From Sulfurimonas sp. (GTDB taxonomy: Bacteria; Campylobacterota; Campylobacteria; Campylobacterales; Sulfurimonadaceae), in assembly GCF_016744025.1 (NCBI RefSeq), contig NZ_JADGFC010000013.1:1-33833 (forward strand): DNA of 33,833 bases, written 5' to 3'. Positions within the stretch are counted from its first letter, which is position 1; the number at the start of each line of letters is the position of its first letter. Of the stretch, positions 23,389-31,233 are shown piece after piece. A program made the position numbers and the translations under genes. The notes beneath the pieces are model-generated. The model was given only the letters and a program-made list of their open reading frames with translations. It did no database searches and was not told the origin of the DNA.

Positions 23389-24300
23389 CTAAATTACACT
23401 ATAAATAATAGGTTTGCCTTTTTTCTCTTGATGTTTTTTCCAAAATCTATCATTAAATTTTTCAAGGATATCTCTTGCTGTCTTATCTGTTTTTTCATAC
23501 CCTATATGTTTAAGTAGTTCGGTTTGTCCTAGTCCACTAGGGTTTTTCTTTAGAGCTTCTTTCCCTTTTCTAACAAATTCTTCTTCATACTCACTCATGG
23601 TTGCATATATCTCATCTATCATAGTAAGCTCTAAAGTCGCAGTATCGACAGTAAGCCCAACATCTTTTACAAGCGTTCTAGCATGGGTAACATTGAGCAT
23701 AAAGTGAAGCTTATTCTCTTCTCTAGCTTTTTGTATCATCTCATATACGTTATCTGGAGAGTTAATGAAAACTTGAACTCCAGATATAGTTCGTCCAGCT
23801 TTTGTAGCATGGTGCATGATGATAACAGTCGCTCCTGCATCTCTAATATTCATCATGATCTTCATGAACTCTACTGATTGAGATTTACTATCTGTATCAA
23901 CAAAATCCTTAGTAGTCTCAAATATAAATGTATACCCTTTATAGTTTCCAGCAGTTGCTTCTTGATCTATCATTCTTAGATATTCCATTGCCGTACAATC
24001 AATCTTAGAGCGACTTACATATTCAATTTTTGGATGAACAATGAACTCATTATTTATAGATCTCTCTTTAAGTGAACTAAGACCGTTATCCATATCAATA
24101 TAAAACACACCTTTAACATCATCCCTTTGTACTAAAGTTGTTGTTATGCCATACCCTAACCATGTCTTGCCCTGTTTTGGAGGAGAGTAGATGAGATTTA
24201 TACTATTGCTATATAGAAAATCTTCTATATATGCTTTTTTCTCATCTAATTCAAAATCTTTTCTCTCAAGAGTACTACCTCTTAGAAAATTAAAACCCAT
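23389..24300 (-). CDS. RepA-like RecA-fold ATPase
   Basis: 303 residues. Walker A SPPKQGKTW at about 39-47; a second strand YTFIFETTKDF at about 123-133 where Walker B should be, with Glu rather than the usual Asp; then VIIMHHATKAGRTISG, matching the HH.K sensor segment of RepA/RecA-like hexameric helicases (AAA_25 type). The C terminus looks like a winged helix (GLGQTELLKHIGYEKTDKTARDIL). It may be a helicase or loader in phage replication. Mu has no homologue I know of at this position. Confidence 0.8.
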   Translation of the reverse strand: MGFNFLRGSTLERKDFELDEKKAYIEDFLYSNSINLIYSPPKQGKTWLGYGITTTLVQRDDVKGVFYIDMDNGLSSLKERSINNEFIVHPKIEYVSRSKIDCTAMEYLRMIDQEATAGNYKGYTFIFETTKDFVDTDSKSQSVEFMKIMMNIRDAGATVIIMHHATKAGRTISGVQVFINSPDNVYEMIQKAREENKLHFMLNVTHARTLVKDVGLTVDTATLELTMIDEIYATMSEYEEEFVRKGKEALKKNPSGLGQTELLKHIGYEKTDKTARDILEKFNDRFWKKHQEKKGKPIIYSVI

Positions 24301-24329
24301 ATCAAACCTTTCTTATCTTATAATCTCAA

Positions 24330-24353
24330 TAGAGCCTTACATCTAAGACTCTA
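24330..24353 (-). repeat. 24-bp palindrome, copy 1
   Basis: TAGAGC-CTTACATCTAAG-ACTCTA, a nearly symmetric sequence five bases after the stop of the zinc-finger gene and before the RepA-like gene. It differs by one base from copy 2 at 25677-25700, which sits in the same relation to its neighbours. Confidence 0.8.
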
Positions 24354-24358
24354 TGAAG

Positions 24359-24676
24359 CTACCCTAAAACTTCTTCTTCACAATGCTCTTTGCATTTAGA
24401 GCAAACACCAGTGTTTATTTCTATAGGAGCTTTGCAACAATTACTTACAACTTCGAGAATAACTTTGTTAATTAGAGTATTCGCAATTTCTTCAACGTCA
24501 ATAATCCAAGATTCATCATTTATGCAAATGTACAAGTTTTGTGATTGCATAGCTCTTGATACTGTGCATTCAATTCCATCAGTTTTTGCATTTAACCACT
24601 CTTCATTAAATTCTGTAAGAGTACCTTTTCTTGCCACTACTGTTAAAGTAACTTTTTCAGAAATAACAGCACTCAT
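24359..24676 (-). CDS. Hypothetical protein with C-terminal zinc-finger-like motif
   Basis: 105 residues. The first 80 are beta-rich and unrecognised. The end reads SNCCKAPIEINTGVCSKCKEHC, a Cys pattern (CC...C..C...C) expected to bind zinc. The start at 24676 overlaps the endolysin stop as ATGA; a longer version from 24688 is possible. It lies between the endolysin and the RepA-like gene and may bind nucleic acid. Confidence 0.72.
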   Translation of the reverse strand: MSAVISEKVTLTVVARKGTLTEFNEEWLNAKTDGIECTVSRAMQSQNLYICINDESWIIDVEEIANTLINKVILEVVSNCCKAPIEINTGVCSKCKEHCEEEVLG

Positions 24677-25026
24677 CTTGCATCCCATCTAGCTTTGCCA
24701 TCTCTAACATCAAGATGGGTTCTACCTTTGTATCGTCCTATTCCAAATTTATTAGGGTACTCACTCTCTAAAAAACTAGCTACAACACTTTCATGTACAT
24801 CTTTAACTCTAAAATCAACAGCTTTACCTAGTATGTGTTGTGAACTCTCAGCTCCTCCAATGCTCTTATTGTGTTTAGCACATCTACAACCACTTGTTAT
24901 AATGACAGGCTTCTCAAAAGTAAATCTTACATGCTCTAAAGCATCATGTACATCTATATCCACTACATCAAATCCGCATCCACATTTACAAGCAAATTCA
25001 TTTCTATCAAAAAATCTACTATGCAT
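24673..25026 (-). CDS. M15-family peptidase (endolysin)
   Basis: 117 residues. Zinc ligands of the M15A peptidases are present: His64 and Asp71 in SSQHILGKAVDF and His104 in THLDVRD. The N terminus has FACKCGCG and the middle ITSGCRCAKHN, both typical. It cuts peptide cross-links in peptidoglycan and is the likely phage lysin. It has no signal peptide, so it needs a holin or other release. It is unusual that it lies in the early operon, not with the late genes. Confidence 0.9.
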   Translation of the reverse strand: MHSRFFDRNEFACKCGCGFDVVDIDVHDALEHVRFTFEKPVIITSGCRCAKHNKSIGGAESSQHILGKAVDFRVKDVHESVVASFLESEYPNKFGIGRYKGRTHLDVRDGKARWDAR

Positions 25027-25028
25027 CT

Positions 25029-25646
25029 TTACACTCCTGCAATATCTAAAACAATTGTTTTCATATCACCATCAAGCTTCTCATCTTCTCTTTGCTTGAA
25101 TCTTATGTATGATTTAGTTCCAGCTATCTCTGTTGCATCATCAATCATAGCCATAGCTTCTAGCCATTTTTTATGAGTAATTGGATAGCTTTTTAAAGAT
25201 AAGATTTGTTTAACATCAACTTTTCCATTTTTAACATCAAAGCTCCTAGTTATGAGTGTTCTTATCTCTGCATCTGCATGTTCTGTTTTCTCAGCCAAGT
25301 ACTCATCTATTTTCTCTTTTGCTAAAGTTAGCTTCTGATCAAACGTAATAAGCTTTGCAATTTGAATTTGAACTTCACTTACTCCATCAAAGCTTTTTAG
25401 TGTCACTGAGCCACTCTTACTTACTATTCGTGACATGTCATACTTTTGTCTTAGTAAGTCATTAAAACTATAACACTGCTCAAATGCACTCTCTTTAAAC
25501 TCTTTGATGGTTTGTTTTACATCTGTAGCTTCACTCACGAGCTTTATTACAAGCTCATCCTCTAACTGTTTGTCAGCTGGTACCATGTCAGGATGAATAT
25601 ACTCACCTTGTTTATTCATAAACCAACCATTGTCATTTTTTGCCAT
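25029..25646 (-). CDS. DUF3164 family protein
   Basis: 205 residues. It begins with a NGWFMNKQGEYIHPDMVPAD segment and has a long helical middle, then ILSLKSYPITHKKWLEAMAMI, all typical of DUF3164 proteins of Mu-like phages. Their function is unknown. It is preceded by the second copy of the 24-bp palindrome and a TAAAGGAG ribosome site. Confidence 0.85.
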   Translation of the reverse strand: MAKNDNGWFMNKQGEYIHPDMVPADKQLEDELVIKLVSEATDVKQTIKEFKESAFEQCYSFNDLLRQKYDMSRIVSKSGSVTLKSFDGVSEVQIQIAKLITFDQKLTLAKEKIDEYLAEKTEHADAEIRTLITRSFDVKNGKVDVKQILSLKSYPITHKKWLEAMAMIDDATEIAGTKSYIRFKQREDEKLDGDMKTIVLDIAGV

Positions 25647-25676
25647 ATTTATCTCCTTTATTTTTTTATGACTCCA

Positions 25677-25700
25677 TAGAGCCTTACATGTAAGACTCTA
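25677..25700 (-). repeat. 24-bp palindrome, copy 2
   Basis: TAGAGC-CTTACATGTAAG-ACTCTA: symmetric except one position on each side of the 12-bp core CTTACATGTAAG. It begins six bases after the stop of the gene at 25707-26261 and precedes DUF3164. In RNA it would form a hairpin in the gap between two genes. Confidence 0.85.
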
Positions 25701-25706
25701 ACAATC

Positions 25707-26261
25707 CTAATAAAACCCAATTTTTAAACCTTGCATCTCTACTGTATAATCTGCATATTTTTTGTTGCTATTGTCTAGCAAAAAAGGAATGAATCCTTTT
25801 GATACAAAACCTATAAAAGCTTTAGAAAGTTTAAAAAGTTTATGATTTCCTACTCTCTTATGCTCAAAGCTCATCTCTTTGCTTCTATCCCAATAGTGGA
25901 GTTTATCTACACCTAATCCTAATCCATCATTGAGTGCAGTGTAGGTGTAATACTCACCAAGATTGATGCATTCATGTGCTACCTTTTTATATTTAAGAGG
26001 TAGTGAATCTATTCTTACTACTGCTGTATGTCCCATTTTTTCAATTTCAACACCAACTATTTGCTGAAATAAAGAGTTAGTTACGCCAGCCTTTTTATAA
26101 AGCTCTTGCAGTAAAACGTACCCTTTAAAAATTTTCATTTTTTTGTCCTCTATACTTCTATATATTTTTTTAAACTCACCTTTTTGCATTAGTATTTTTT
26201 TAGGATTTATAAATACTGCATTAGGTGTTTGCATACCTGGTATTAATTTCCTCTTTTCCAT
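25707..26261 (-). CDS. Hypothetical early protein
   Basis: 184 residues and not recognised. It is basic and mixed alpha/beta. KGYVLLQELYKKAGVTNSLF followed by QQIVGVEIEKMGHTAVVRID could form a small DNA-binding fold, but I see no clear motif. No signal or membrane segment is present. The start overlaps the end of a 40-residue membrane protein gene, so the two are co-translated. It is probably an early regulator or host-interaction protein. Confidence 0.75.
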   Translation of the reverse strand: MEKRKLIPGMQTPNAVFINPKKILMQKGEFKKIYRSIEDKKMKIFKGYVLLQELYKKAGVTNSLFQQIVGVEIEKMGHTAVVRIDSLPLKYKKVAHECINLGEYYTYTALNDGLGLGVDKLHYWDRSKEMSFEHKRVGNHKLFKLSKAFIGFVSKGFIPFLLDNSNKKYADYTVEMQGLKIGFY

Positions 26262-26365
26262 CTTCTATTACCTTTTATTCGTCTATATCTTAAAACTATT
26301 TCTTCGCCTATAGCCCAAATACCAACTATTACTAAAATTCCTAGACTTAAATATATTTCAGTCAT
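26243..26365 (-). CDS. 40-residue membrane protein
   Basis: A short gene reading MTEIYLSLGILVIVGIWAIG and ending RYRRIKGNRRWKRGN. One hydrophobic helix (about 4-20) is followed by a very basic tail, so the C terminus should be cytoplasmic. GAGGAG lies six to ten bases upstream of ATG at 26365, which directly follows the stop of the XRE gene. It overlaps the next gene. Possible roles include a holin-like or exclusion peptide; none is proven. Confidence 0.65.
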   Translation of the reverse strand: MTEIYLSLGILVIVGIWAIGEEIVLRYRRIKGNRRWKRGN

Positions 26366-26674
26366 TTAAAGCTCCTCACATTTTTTACATAATTCTTTAA
26401 CACTCATGTAGATTCTGTCTTTGTGGATTTTGTTAGCTTTACTCCACTCTTTATAACGACTACACACATCTATATGTATGACTCCTAAAGTAGGACACTC
26501 TATCTCTATGTTTTGGAAAGAAGAGAACGTATCTTTTACCTTTTCTAGTATCTTTTGAGGGTTTGGATAGGTTCCTTTTATTATCCTATTTATTGAAGCT
26601 GGACTTACCCCTGTTCTTCTTGCAACTTCTCTTTGTCCATGCTCTTTACAAATTCTAATCAAAAGCTTTTTCAT
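26366..26674 (-). CDS. XRE-family DNA-binding protein
   Basis: 102 residues. Residues about 10-40 are a helix-turn-helix (HGQREVARRTGVSPASINRIIKG, split here as two helices). The C-terminal half has Cys in IECPTLG, DVCSRYKEW and LCKKCEEL that may bind zinc. It probably regulates early transcription, perhaps like Ner or Cro. The start overlaps the upstream gene by 20 bases. Confidence 0.82.
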   Translation of the reverse strand: MKKLLIRICKEHGQREVARRTGVSPASINRIIKGTYPNPQKILEKVKDTFSSFQNIEIECPTLGVIHIDVCSRYKEWSKANKIHKDRIYMSVKELCKKCEEL

Positions 26675-27269
26675 ATCTTTTGCCTTTAATTAGTTTTTCT
26701 CTTAGCTCAGGTATTTTCTCAATATGAACATAAAAAAGCTTCCTTCTATTTCTTCTCACAATAGGAATTATTGGTTCAATTACTCCTGCATTTATAAGCT
26801 TTGTCCACCAATTTTTAATCGTACTTTCAGGAAGACCTGTTTTTTTACACACTTCTATTTTTGTTATCTTAGTCTCTGTTAAACTATCAATCAAAGTTAG
26901 CAGTTGCCTTGATATTGGTAAGGTAAGTAATTTTGATTTTTTTACTTTCATATTTTGTACATGAAATATTTCTTTTGTATTACGATCACGAACGATTCTT
27001 TTATTTATTCGTGGTGCTTTTACTCCAGTGTTTTTAACAAGAGTAAAGGTTGAATTTTGGTAAGGTCTTATTCTTTCAACTTCTTTTATATATCCAACAG
27101 CCCTAAGATTCCAAATGATATTTTTTAAACTTTCATATCCCATTCCAGTAATAATCATCACATCAGTTATTTTAAAGGTTCTATTTCTCCTCATATAGTT
27201 CCAAACTTTTTGGTTATATGAGATAGCCCTATTATAAATTAAAGGTTCATTACTTTTTGTTGTCGCCAT
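26655..27269 (-). CDS. Winged-helix DNA-binding protein
   Basis: 204 residues. Two helix-turn-helix-like regions can be read: FKITDVMIITGMGYESLKNI (about 32-51) and TKIEVCKKTGLPESTIKNWW (about 134-153), each followed by strand-like wings. The C terminus is basic. I chose ATG at 27269 (GGAG six bases upstream), which overlaps the end of B by 20 bases. It follows A and B and may help replication or early control. Function is inferred from fold only. Confidence 0.75.
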   Translation of the reverse strand: MATTKSNEPLIYNRAISYNQKVWNYMRRNRTFKITDVMIITGMGYESLKNIIWNLRAVGYIKEVERIRPYQNSTFTLVKNTGVKAPRINKRIVRDRNTKEIFHVQNMKVKKSKLLTLPISRQLLTLIDSLTETKITKIEVCKKTGLPESTIKNWWTKLINAGVIEPIIPIVRRNRRKLFYVHIEKIPELREKLIKGKRYEKAFD

Positions 27270-27957
27270 ATTCTGCTCCACTATTTTTAAATGTTTTTAA
27301 ATCACATTTTTCTATTTCATTTACTAAACAATATTTTTCTAATCTTAAGAGCATGACTTTTATTTGTCTAAGATTTTTATATTTGTTCCAAAAATGCTTT
27401 AATAAATCAGGCTCAATCATAATCTCACTCAATTCGCAAAACTTTTCTATATCAGCTTTACATATGGGTAAAAACTCCACAAACTCTACTATGCGAGAGT
27501 AGAAGTGTTTGTATTTTTTTAACTTTCTATTACTCTCTTCCATACCTACAAAAAAGACAACCACACCACTCTCATCGTGTATGTCTCTAAACATTTCTAA
27601 AACTTCAAATTTGGTACTTCTTAGAAGAGCATCTATCTCATCAACTATAATGATACGAGGGTCACTTAGTAATGATTCTAAGGCTCTTTTATACTTAACT
27701 GGAGAGTGTCCTGTTGTATCAAGTCCTAACTCTTCACATAGTTCAGTTAAAACACTTGTTTTACTCCATGTTTGTACAGCTCTAAGGAGTATTGCATTCT
27801 CAACAGTTGCTACTTTTTCTAGTCCAAATGTTTTACCTAAACCAAAGTGTCCAAATCCTAGTCCCATTTTTGGAGCAGTTCTTGGTAAGTCCTTTAAACT
27901 TTGCACTGCTTCAAAAAGTTTGCTATAATTCGATGTTGTTACGAATTCCTCTTTCAT
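27250..27957 (-). CDS. B: MuB-like transposition ATPase
   Basis: 235 residues, shorter than Mu B (312). Walker A GHFGLGKTFG at about 36-45 and Walker B RIIIVDEID at about 101-109 identify an AAA+ ATPase of the AAA_22/MuB type. VFFVGMEESNRKL (sensor region) and FYSRIVEFVEF follow. It binds target DNA and delivers it to the transposase, and gives target immunity. The N-terminal DNA-binding domain of Mu B is missing, as in other short B proteins. Confidence 0.92.
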   Translation of the reverse strand: MKEEFVTTSNYSKLFEAVQSLKDLPRTAPKMGLGFGHFGLGKTFGLEKVATVENAILLRAVQTWSKTSVLTELCEELGLDTTGHSPVKYKRALESLLSDPRIIIVDEIDALLRSTKFEVLEMFRDIHDESGVVVFFVGMEESNRKLKKYKHFYSRIVEFVEFLPICKADIEKFCELSEIMIEPDLLKHFWNKYKNLRQIKVMLLRLEKYCLVNEIEKCDLKTFKNSGAEYGDNKK

Positions 27958-27976
27958 AATTATCCTTTATTAAATT

Positions 27977-28029
27977 GTCTTTTCTTCTAAAAAGACTTAA
28001 ACGATAAGTAAGAGGAGTTCTTACTTATC
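27977..28029 (-). promoter_or_regulatory. Two hairpins between transposase A and B
   Basis: Hairpin one: GATAAGTAAGA/TCTTACTTATC at 28003-28029, 11 perfect pairs with loop GGAGT. Hairpin two: GTCTTTT/AAAAGAC at 27977-27996, seven pairs. They fill most of the 82-bp gap between A and B. They could stabilise or process the mRNA, or cause partial termination. Confidence 0.7.
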
Positions 28030-28039
28030 TATTAAACCT

Positions 28040-30148
28040 TTAACTACTTTTTTGTCTTGTGTAATCTTCATAAGCTAACTCATATACAGCTAGATTTTTA
28101 TCTTTTAATGCTTCATCTTTTTCATTCCACTTATCATTTTCTAAAGCCCATAAAAATCTTTCATAAAAGCTTTTAAATGCAGGTCTTCCAGATGGAAGAA
28201 GTTTGACTGGCATATCGTCTTCGTCTTTTTGAGTAAAGTCATAACGATTTGAATCTTCTAGCGAATTTTTATCAATAGCTTCAATAGTTTTACCATCACG
28301 TATCAATCTATCTACCGCTTCAGTATGTTTAATAACTGTAGGAGTTTGGCTTTCAACTAGATCACTTACATCTTCAATTCTATTTAGTATTGTGATGTCA
28401 TTAATGCTTTCTGATGCTTTAACAATTTTGTCAAGCTGTCGCATAAGTGCAAGTGATTTTTTTCTAGCTTTTCGTACTTTATATCTACTCTCTCCCATAT
28501 GCTCCAAGTCTTCAGCTATACAGATAAACTCCATCTTTTCGTTATAAACTAAAACGAAACCCATATCTTCAGGAGCCATTATGTGTACATATTGACCTGT
28601 ATACTCTATAAGTTCAAGATGAGCGTATTGGCAACCATCATATGCAATGCCTTTCTTACCAACTCTTCTTATGACACTCTCACCTAGGAGTAGATCCAGC
28701 ATTCTTTTATCAGGTATGGATTTGACTATAGAGTTACAAGAATTCCACTTATTGATTGGGCTCGTTTTTATACCACTATGAACTCTTTGTTCATACATTT
28801 TCAAGTTCCAGTTGTCAATCCACATTGCAAGTTCATCAGCACTCAAAGCTAAGTTTAGCTCTAAGCCTATGTTCTCTTTTTTGAGCTTCCATGCATCTCT
28901 CCAAGCTTTTTTCTCTTCATCACTTTTTAACTTTTGTTCTTCTCTCCACTTCTCTTGAGACTTTATTTTTTCACTAAAGCTTTTTCTTGCTTGTATTTCA
29001 GAACGCTGTGCTACATTGTGACCAATGTATCCTGGTATTTGTTCAAATAGTTCTCTTGATAAAGTTCCAAAAACTCTTTCTACATGAGGCTTGCACTCTC
29101 CACTAAATGGAGGTACAATTACCATATTGATACCAAGGTTTAAGCACATACTTTCAAAGTGATTTGAAGTATAATCCTTACCGTTGTCAATAACTACATT
29201 TTCAGGAATACCAAGTTTTAGTATGGCTTTTCTAAGAAGTTGGCTTATTGAGTAAGAACTTGAAGTCTCACTCATATGAAATATAACTCTTCTTGTATGT
29301 ATATCAAGAGCAGCAATGATTGCATATCTTTTTCCATCGTTGCATATAACATCAGCTGGAGTAGAGTCAAGCTCCCAATATTGATTCCTATACTTAGCTT
29401 TTGCACTCATATTTCCATATGCTGCTAAGTACTTGTTTTTAGCACTATCAGGTGACTTACTAAACTCATATAGAAGAGGGTTTAGTCTTTTCCACTCTTT
29501 GTAGTAGTTATTAAGTACATCATAACTAGGCATACTCTCACCAAAACCATGACACATGTTTCTATATACTTCACGCATAACAGGTCTATTAGATTTTAAA
29601 AAGTATCTTTCCGATACCTCTTTTTGTTCTTCACTTAGAGCTTTAACACCTCTTCTTGCACCTCTACTATCTATAAAAGCTTCAACTACATTAGTACCTT
29701 TTGCTTTAGTATCACGATACTTTTTATACCAATCATAAAGTTGTTTAACACTCACATGACCTAGCTCATCAAATTCTAAACTATTTTTTAAAGTAAGTTC
29801 CAACCAATTTTGAACATTTAAACTATCATTTCTTTTCATGTAGAACTCTATGAGTTTACATTTTAGAACTGCAAGCTTTTGTTTAACAGGAGTAGCTAAA
29901 AGATACTTTTGTGTAAAAGTTGCTCTTGATATGTTAGTAGTTTGTTCTATTTTTTCTTCAGCTTTGATACCTTGCTCTTTTAGTTTGTCTTGGTATCTTT
30001 GTGGTAAGTCTTTTAGTTGGTAGTGTTTAACTTTTTTTGATGAGTTTTTAACTTCTTTGAGTTCAAATGTTATATTCTTTAAAGCTTTTGATGAAGCTTG
30101 CTGGCTAGTATCTAGTAACTCTATCAGTTTTTTTTGTGTAAGCTCCAC
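28040..30148 (-). CDS. A: MuA-like transposase (DDE/rve)
   Basis: 702 residues, similar to Mu A (663). The N-terminal part holds helix-turn-helix DNA-binding regions. The catalytic triad is visible as Asp261 in ELDSTPADV, Asp321 in VIDNGKDYTS and Glu357 in KPHVERVFGT, a D-D-35-E spacing. A C-terminal region (about 560-702) would contact B. It cuts the prophage ends and joins them to target DNA during integration and replication. It starts at GTG with GGGAG seven bases upstream. Confidence 0.95.
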   Translation of the reverse strand: MELTQKKLIELLDTSQQASSKALKNITFELKEVKNSSKKVKHYQLKDLPQRYQDKLKEQGIKAEEKIEQTTNISRATFTQKYLLATPVKQKLAVLKCKLIEFYMKRNDSLNVQNWLELTLKNSLEFDELGHVSVKQLYDWYKKYRDTKAKGTNVVEAFIDSRGARRGVKALSEEQKEVSERYFLKSNRPVMREVYRNMCHGFGESMPSYDVLNNYYKEWKRLNPLLYEFSKSPDSAKNKYLAAYGNMSAKAKYRNQYWELDSTPADVICNDGKRYAIIAALDIHTRRVIFHMSETSSSYSISQLLRKAILKLGIPENVVIDNGKDYTSNHFESMCLNLGINMVIVPPFSGECKPHVERVFGTLSRELFEQIPGYIGHNVAQRSEIQARKSFSEKIKSQEKWREEQKLKSDEEKKAWRDAWKLKKENIGLELNLALSADELAMWIDNWNLKMYEQRVHSGIKTSPINKWNSCNSIVKSIPDKRMLDLLLGESVIRRVGKKGIAYDGCQYAHLELIEYTGQYVHIMAPEDMGFVLVYNEKMEFICIAEDLEHMGESRYKVRKARKKSLALMRQLDKIVKASESINDITILNRIEDVSDLVESQTPTVIKHTEAVDRLIRDGKTIEAIDKNSLEDSNRYDFTQKDEDDMPVKLLPSGRPAFKSFYERFLWALENDKWNEKDEALKDKNLAVYELAYEDYTRQKSS

Positions 30149-30149
30149 C

Positions 30150-30371
30150 TTATTTCTCCCACGGTAACTTGCCTATCCATATGCCATCATTTTTAAGTTG
30201 TACTATAACTCTTCTTGTAGCCCCATCTCTCTTAGTTCCATCACCTTTCAAATCAAGAACTTGATGCAGTATTTTAGGGTCAGCTCTACAAGCCTTGGCA
30301 TATTTACTTTTTATCAAAAACCGCCCCTCAAACCTCTCTCTCAAACTCATATCTCTTATTTTTGTTCCCAT
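30150..30371 (-). CDS. Small basic early protein (possible Ner-like regulator)
   Basis: 73 residues. KSKYAKACRADPKILHQVLD could form a helix-turn-helix; the remainder (RDGATRRVIVQLKNDGIWIG) is strand-like. In position it matches the ner slot directly upstream of A, one base from its start. The sequence is not clearly Ner. AAAGG precedes the ATG. It may be a DNA-binding early regulator; this is inferred from position and charge. Confidence 0.7.
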   Translation of the reverse strand: MGTKIRDMSLRERFEGRFLIKSKYAKACRADPKILHQVLDLKGDGTKRDGATRRVIVQLKNDGIWIGKLPWEK

Positions 30372-30372
30372 A

Positions 30373-30630
30373 TCAAACCTTTATTTTAAAATTTAAGTAA
30401 GTACCAACAACTCCTGCAATTAAATAAAAAGTAACTACTATATAGTTGCCTTTCATAAATGCACTTATACCAATTGCTGAACTAACTAACCAAGAACTTT
30501 GAATCAAAAATGTAATAAACATAGACTTGATAATCTGCTCTTTAACTATCACTCGTATACCAACATGCTTAAAAAATATTAATAACATTTGAGATATAAA
30601 TACAACTATAATTTGTATTATCTCATCCAT
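30373..30630 (-). CDS. Small three-helix membrane protein
   Basis: 85 residues. Hydrophobic segments are at about 3-20 (EIIQIIVVFISQMLLIFF), 35-52 and 58-80 (VTFYLIAGVVGTYL). Size and topology would suit a class I holin, and the phage has an unsecreted endolysin, but it lies in the early operon and there is no motif to prove it. I chose ATG at 30630, with GAGGAAA upstream. It overlaps the previous small gene. Confidence 0.68.
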   Translation of the reverse strand: MDEIIQIIVVFISQMLLIFFKHVGIRVIVKEQIIKSMFITFLIQSSWLVSSAIGISAFMKGNYIVVTFYLIAGVVGTYLNFKIKV

Positions 30631-30781
30631 ATAAATTATTTCCTCGTAGCCTGTTACAAGCATCATTAAACATTATTTCCTCAAGCTCTTCTCTTTTCTT
30701 TTTCTCCCTCTCATAAGCTTTTTTATACTTTTGTATATCTTTTGCCATATTGACTATCAATTGAAATACACTATTTTTCAT
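30623..30781 (-). CDS. 52-residue charged helical protein
   Basis: A short gene starting MKNSVFQLIVNMAKDIQKYK and continuing as a highly charged helix (YEREKKKREELEEIMF). AAGGAG lies eight bases upstream and the ATG overlaps the preceding stop as ATGA. Its end overlaps the start of the next membrane protein. No known family. It is probably a coiled-coil early protein. Confidence 0.65.
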   Translation of the reverse strand: MKNSVFQLIVNMAKDIQKYKKAYEREKKKREELEEIMFNDACNRLRGNNLYG

Positions 30782-30966
30782 CCGATATACTCCTTGGTTT
30801 TATTGAAGGCTTGCATAGCCTTATCCTCTTTGTCAAATGTATTTATGACCTCAGTGTCTCCATTTAAATCTTCAAAAGAAAGCTCATAATAATTTTCAAC
30901 TAAATCTAAAACTAAGTTACAATTTTTACCCTCAAAATATTTTTGATTTTCTCTATTTTCACTCAC
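30778..30966 (-). CDS. Small acidic early protein
   Basis: 62 residues and not recognised. It is acidic, with alternating strands (CNLVLDLVENYYELSFEDLN) and a C-terminal helix (KAMQAFNKTKEYIG). It is the first gene of the early operon, about 218 nt from the predicted transcription start. GTG start at 30966 with AAGGA seven bases upstream. Confidence 0.65.
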   Translation of the reverse strand: MSENRENQKYFEGKNCNLVLDLVENYYELSFEDLNGDTEVINTFDKEDKAMQAFNKTKEYIG

Positions 30967-31151
30967 AATTCATTCCTTTCATATTTAGTAAAAAACCTTA
31001 TATGTAAAGCTTTTTATTAAATATGAATTCCCCTATATCACAGTCCTACTTCGGGATTACCATTAAACTAGACAACATAACTTCACAGTTATTCGTTTGC
31101 GTGATTTCTAGCTAAAAATTTAAAGAACATAAAACAAAATATTTTCGTTTA

Positions 31152-31160
31152 TGCTATAAT
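31152..31160 (+). promoter_or_regulatory. Repressor promoter -10 (rightward, extended)
   Basis: TGCTATAAT matches the extended -10 consensus TGnTATAAT. No clear -35 lies upstream, common in Campylobacterota. Its start would be near 31167, so it would face the early promoter and read through its operators. Confidence 0.55.
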
Positions 31161-31190
31161 TATTCTTGTAATAATGAATAACAATAATGA

Positions 31191-31219
31191 ATTGTAGTAC
31201 AAAATGAAAGTATTGTCAA
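31191..31219 (-). promoter_or_regulatory. Early promoter (leftward)
   Basis: On the minus strand TTGACA (31219-31214), 17 bp, then TACAAT (31196-31191): an almost perfect sigma70 promoter that points at the transposase operon. Transcription would start near 31184. A repeat AAAATGAAAGT lies in its spacer and a second just upstream of the -35. Confidence 0.8.
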
Positions 31220-31233
31220 GCCAAAATGAAAGT
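31201..31233. repeat. Paired operator-like repeats AAAATGAAAGT
   Basis: Two identical 11-bp copies at 31201-31211 and 31223-31233, 22 bp apart, bracket the -35 of the early promoter. They are the best candidate repressor operators. They also resemble the ATGAAA core and 22-bp period of the left-end transposase sites. Confidence 0.6.

Noticed and set aside
24695-25099. A 134-codon plus-strand frame opposite the endolysin
   Set aside because: It is fully antisense to the M15 peptidase, whose zinc ligands are intact, and the translated sequence resembles no protein.
27509-27928. A 139-codon plus-strand frame opposite B
   Set aside because: Antisense to the ATPase with intact Walker motifs; serine-rich shadow composition.
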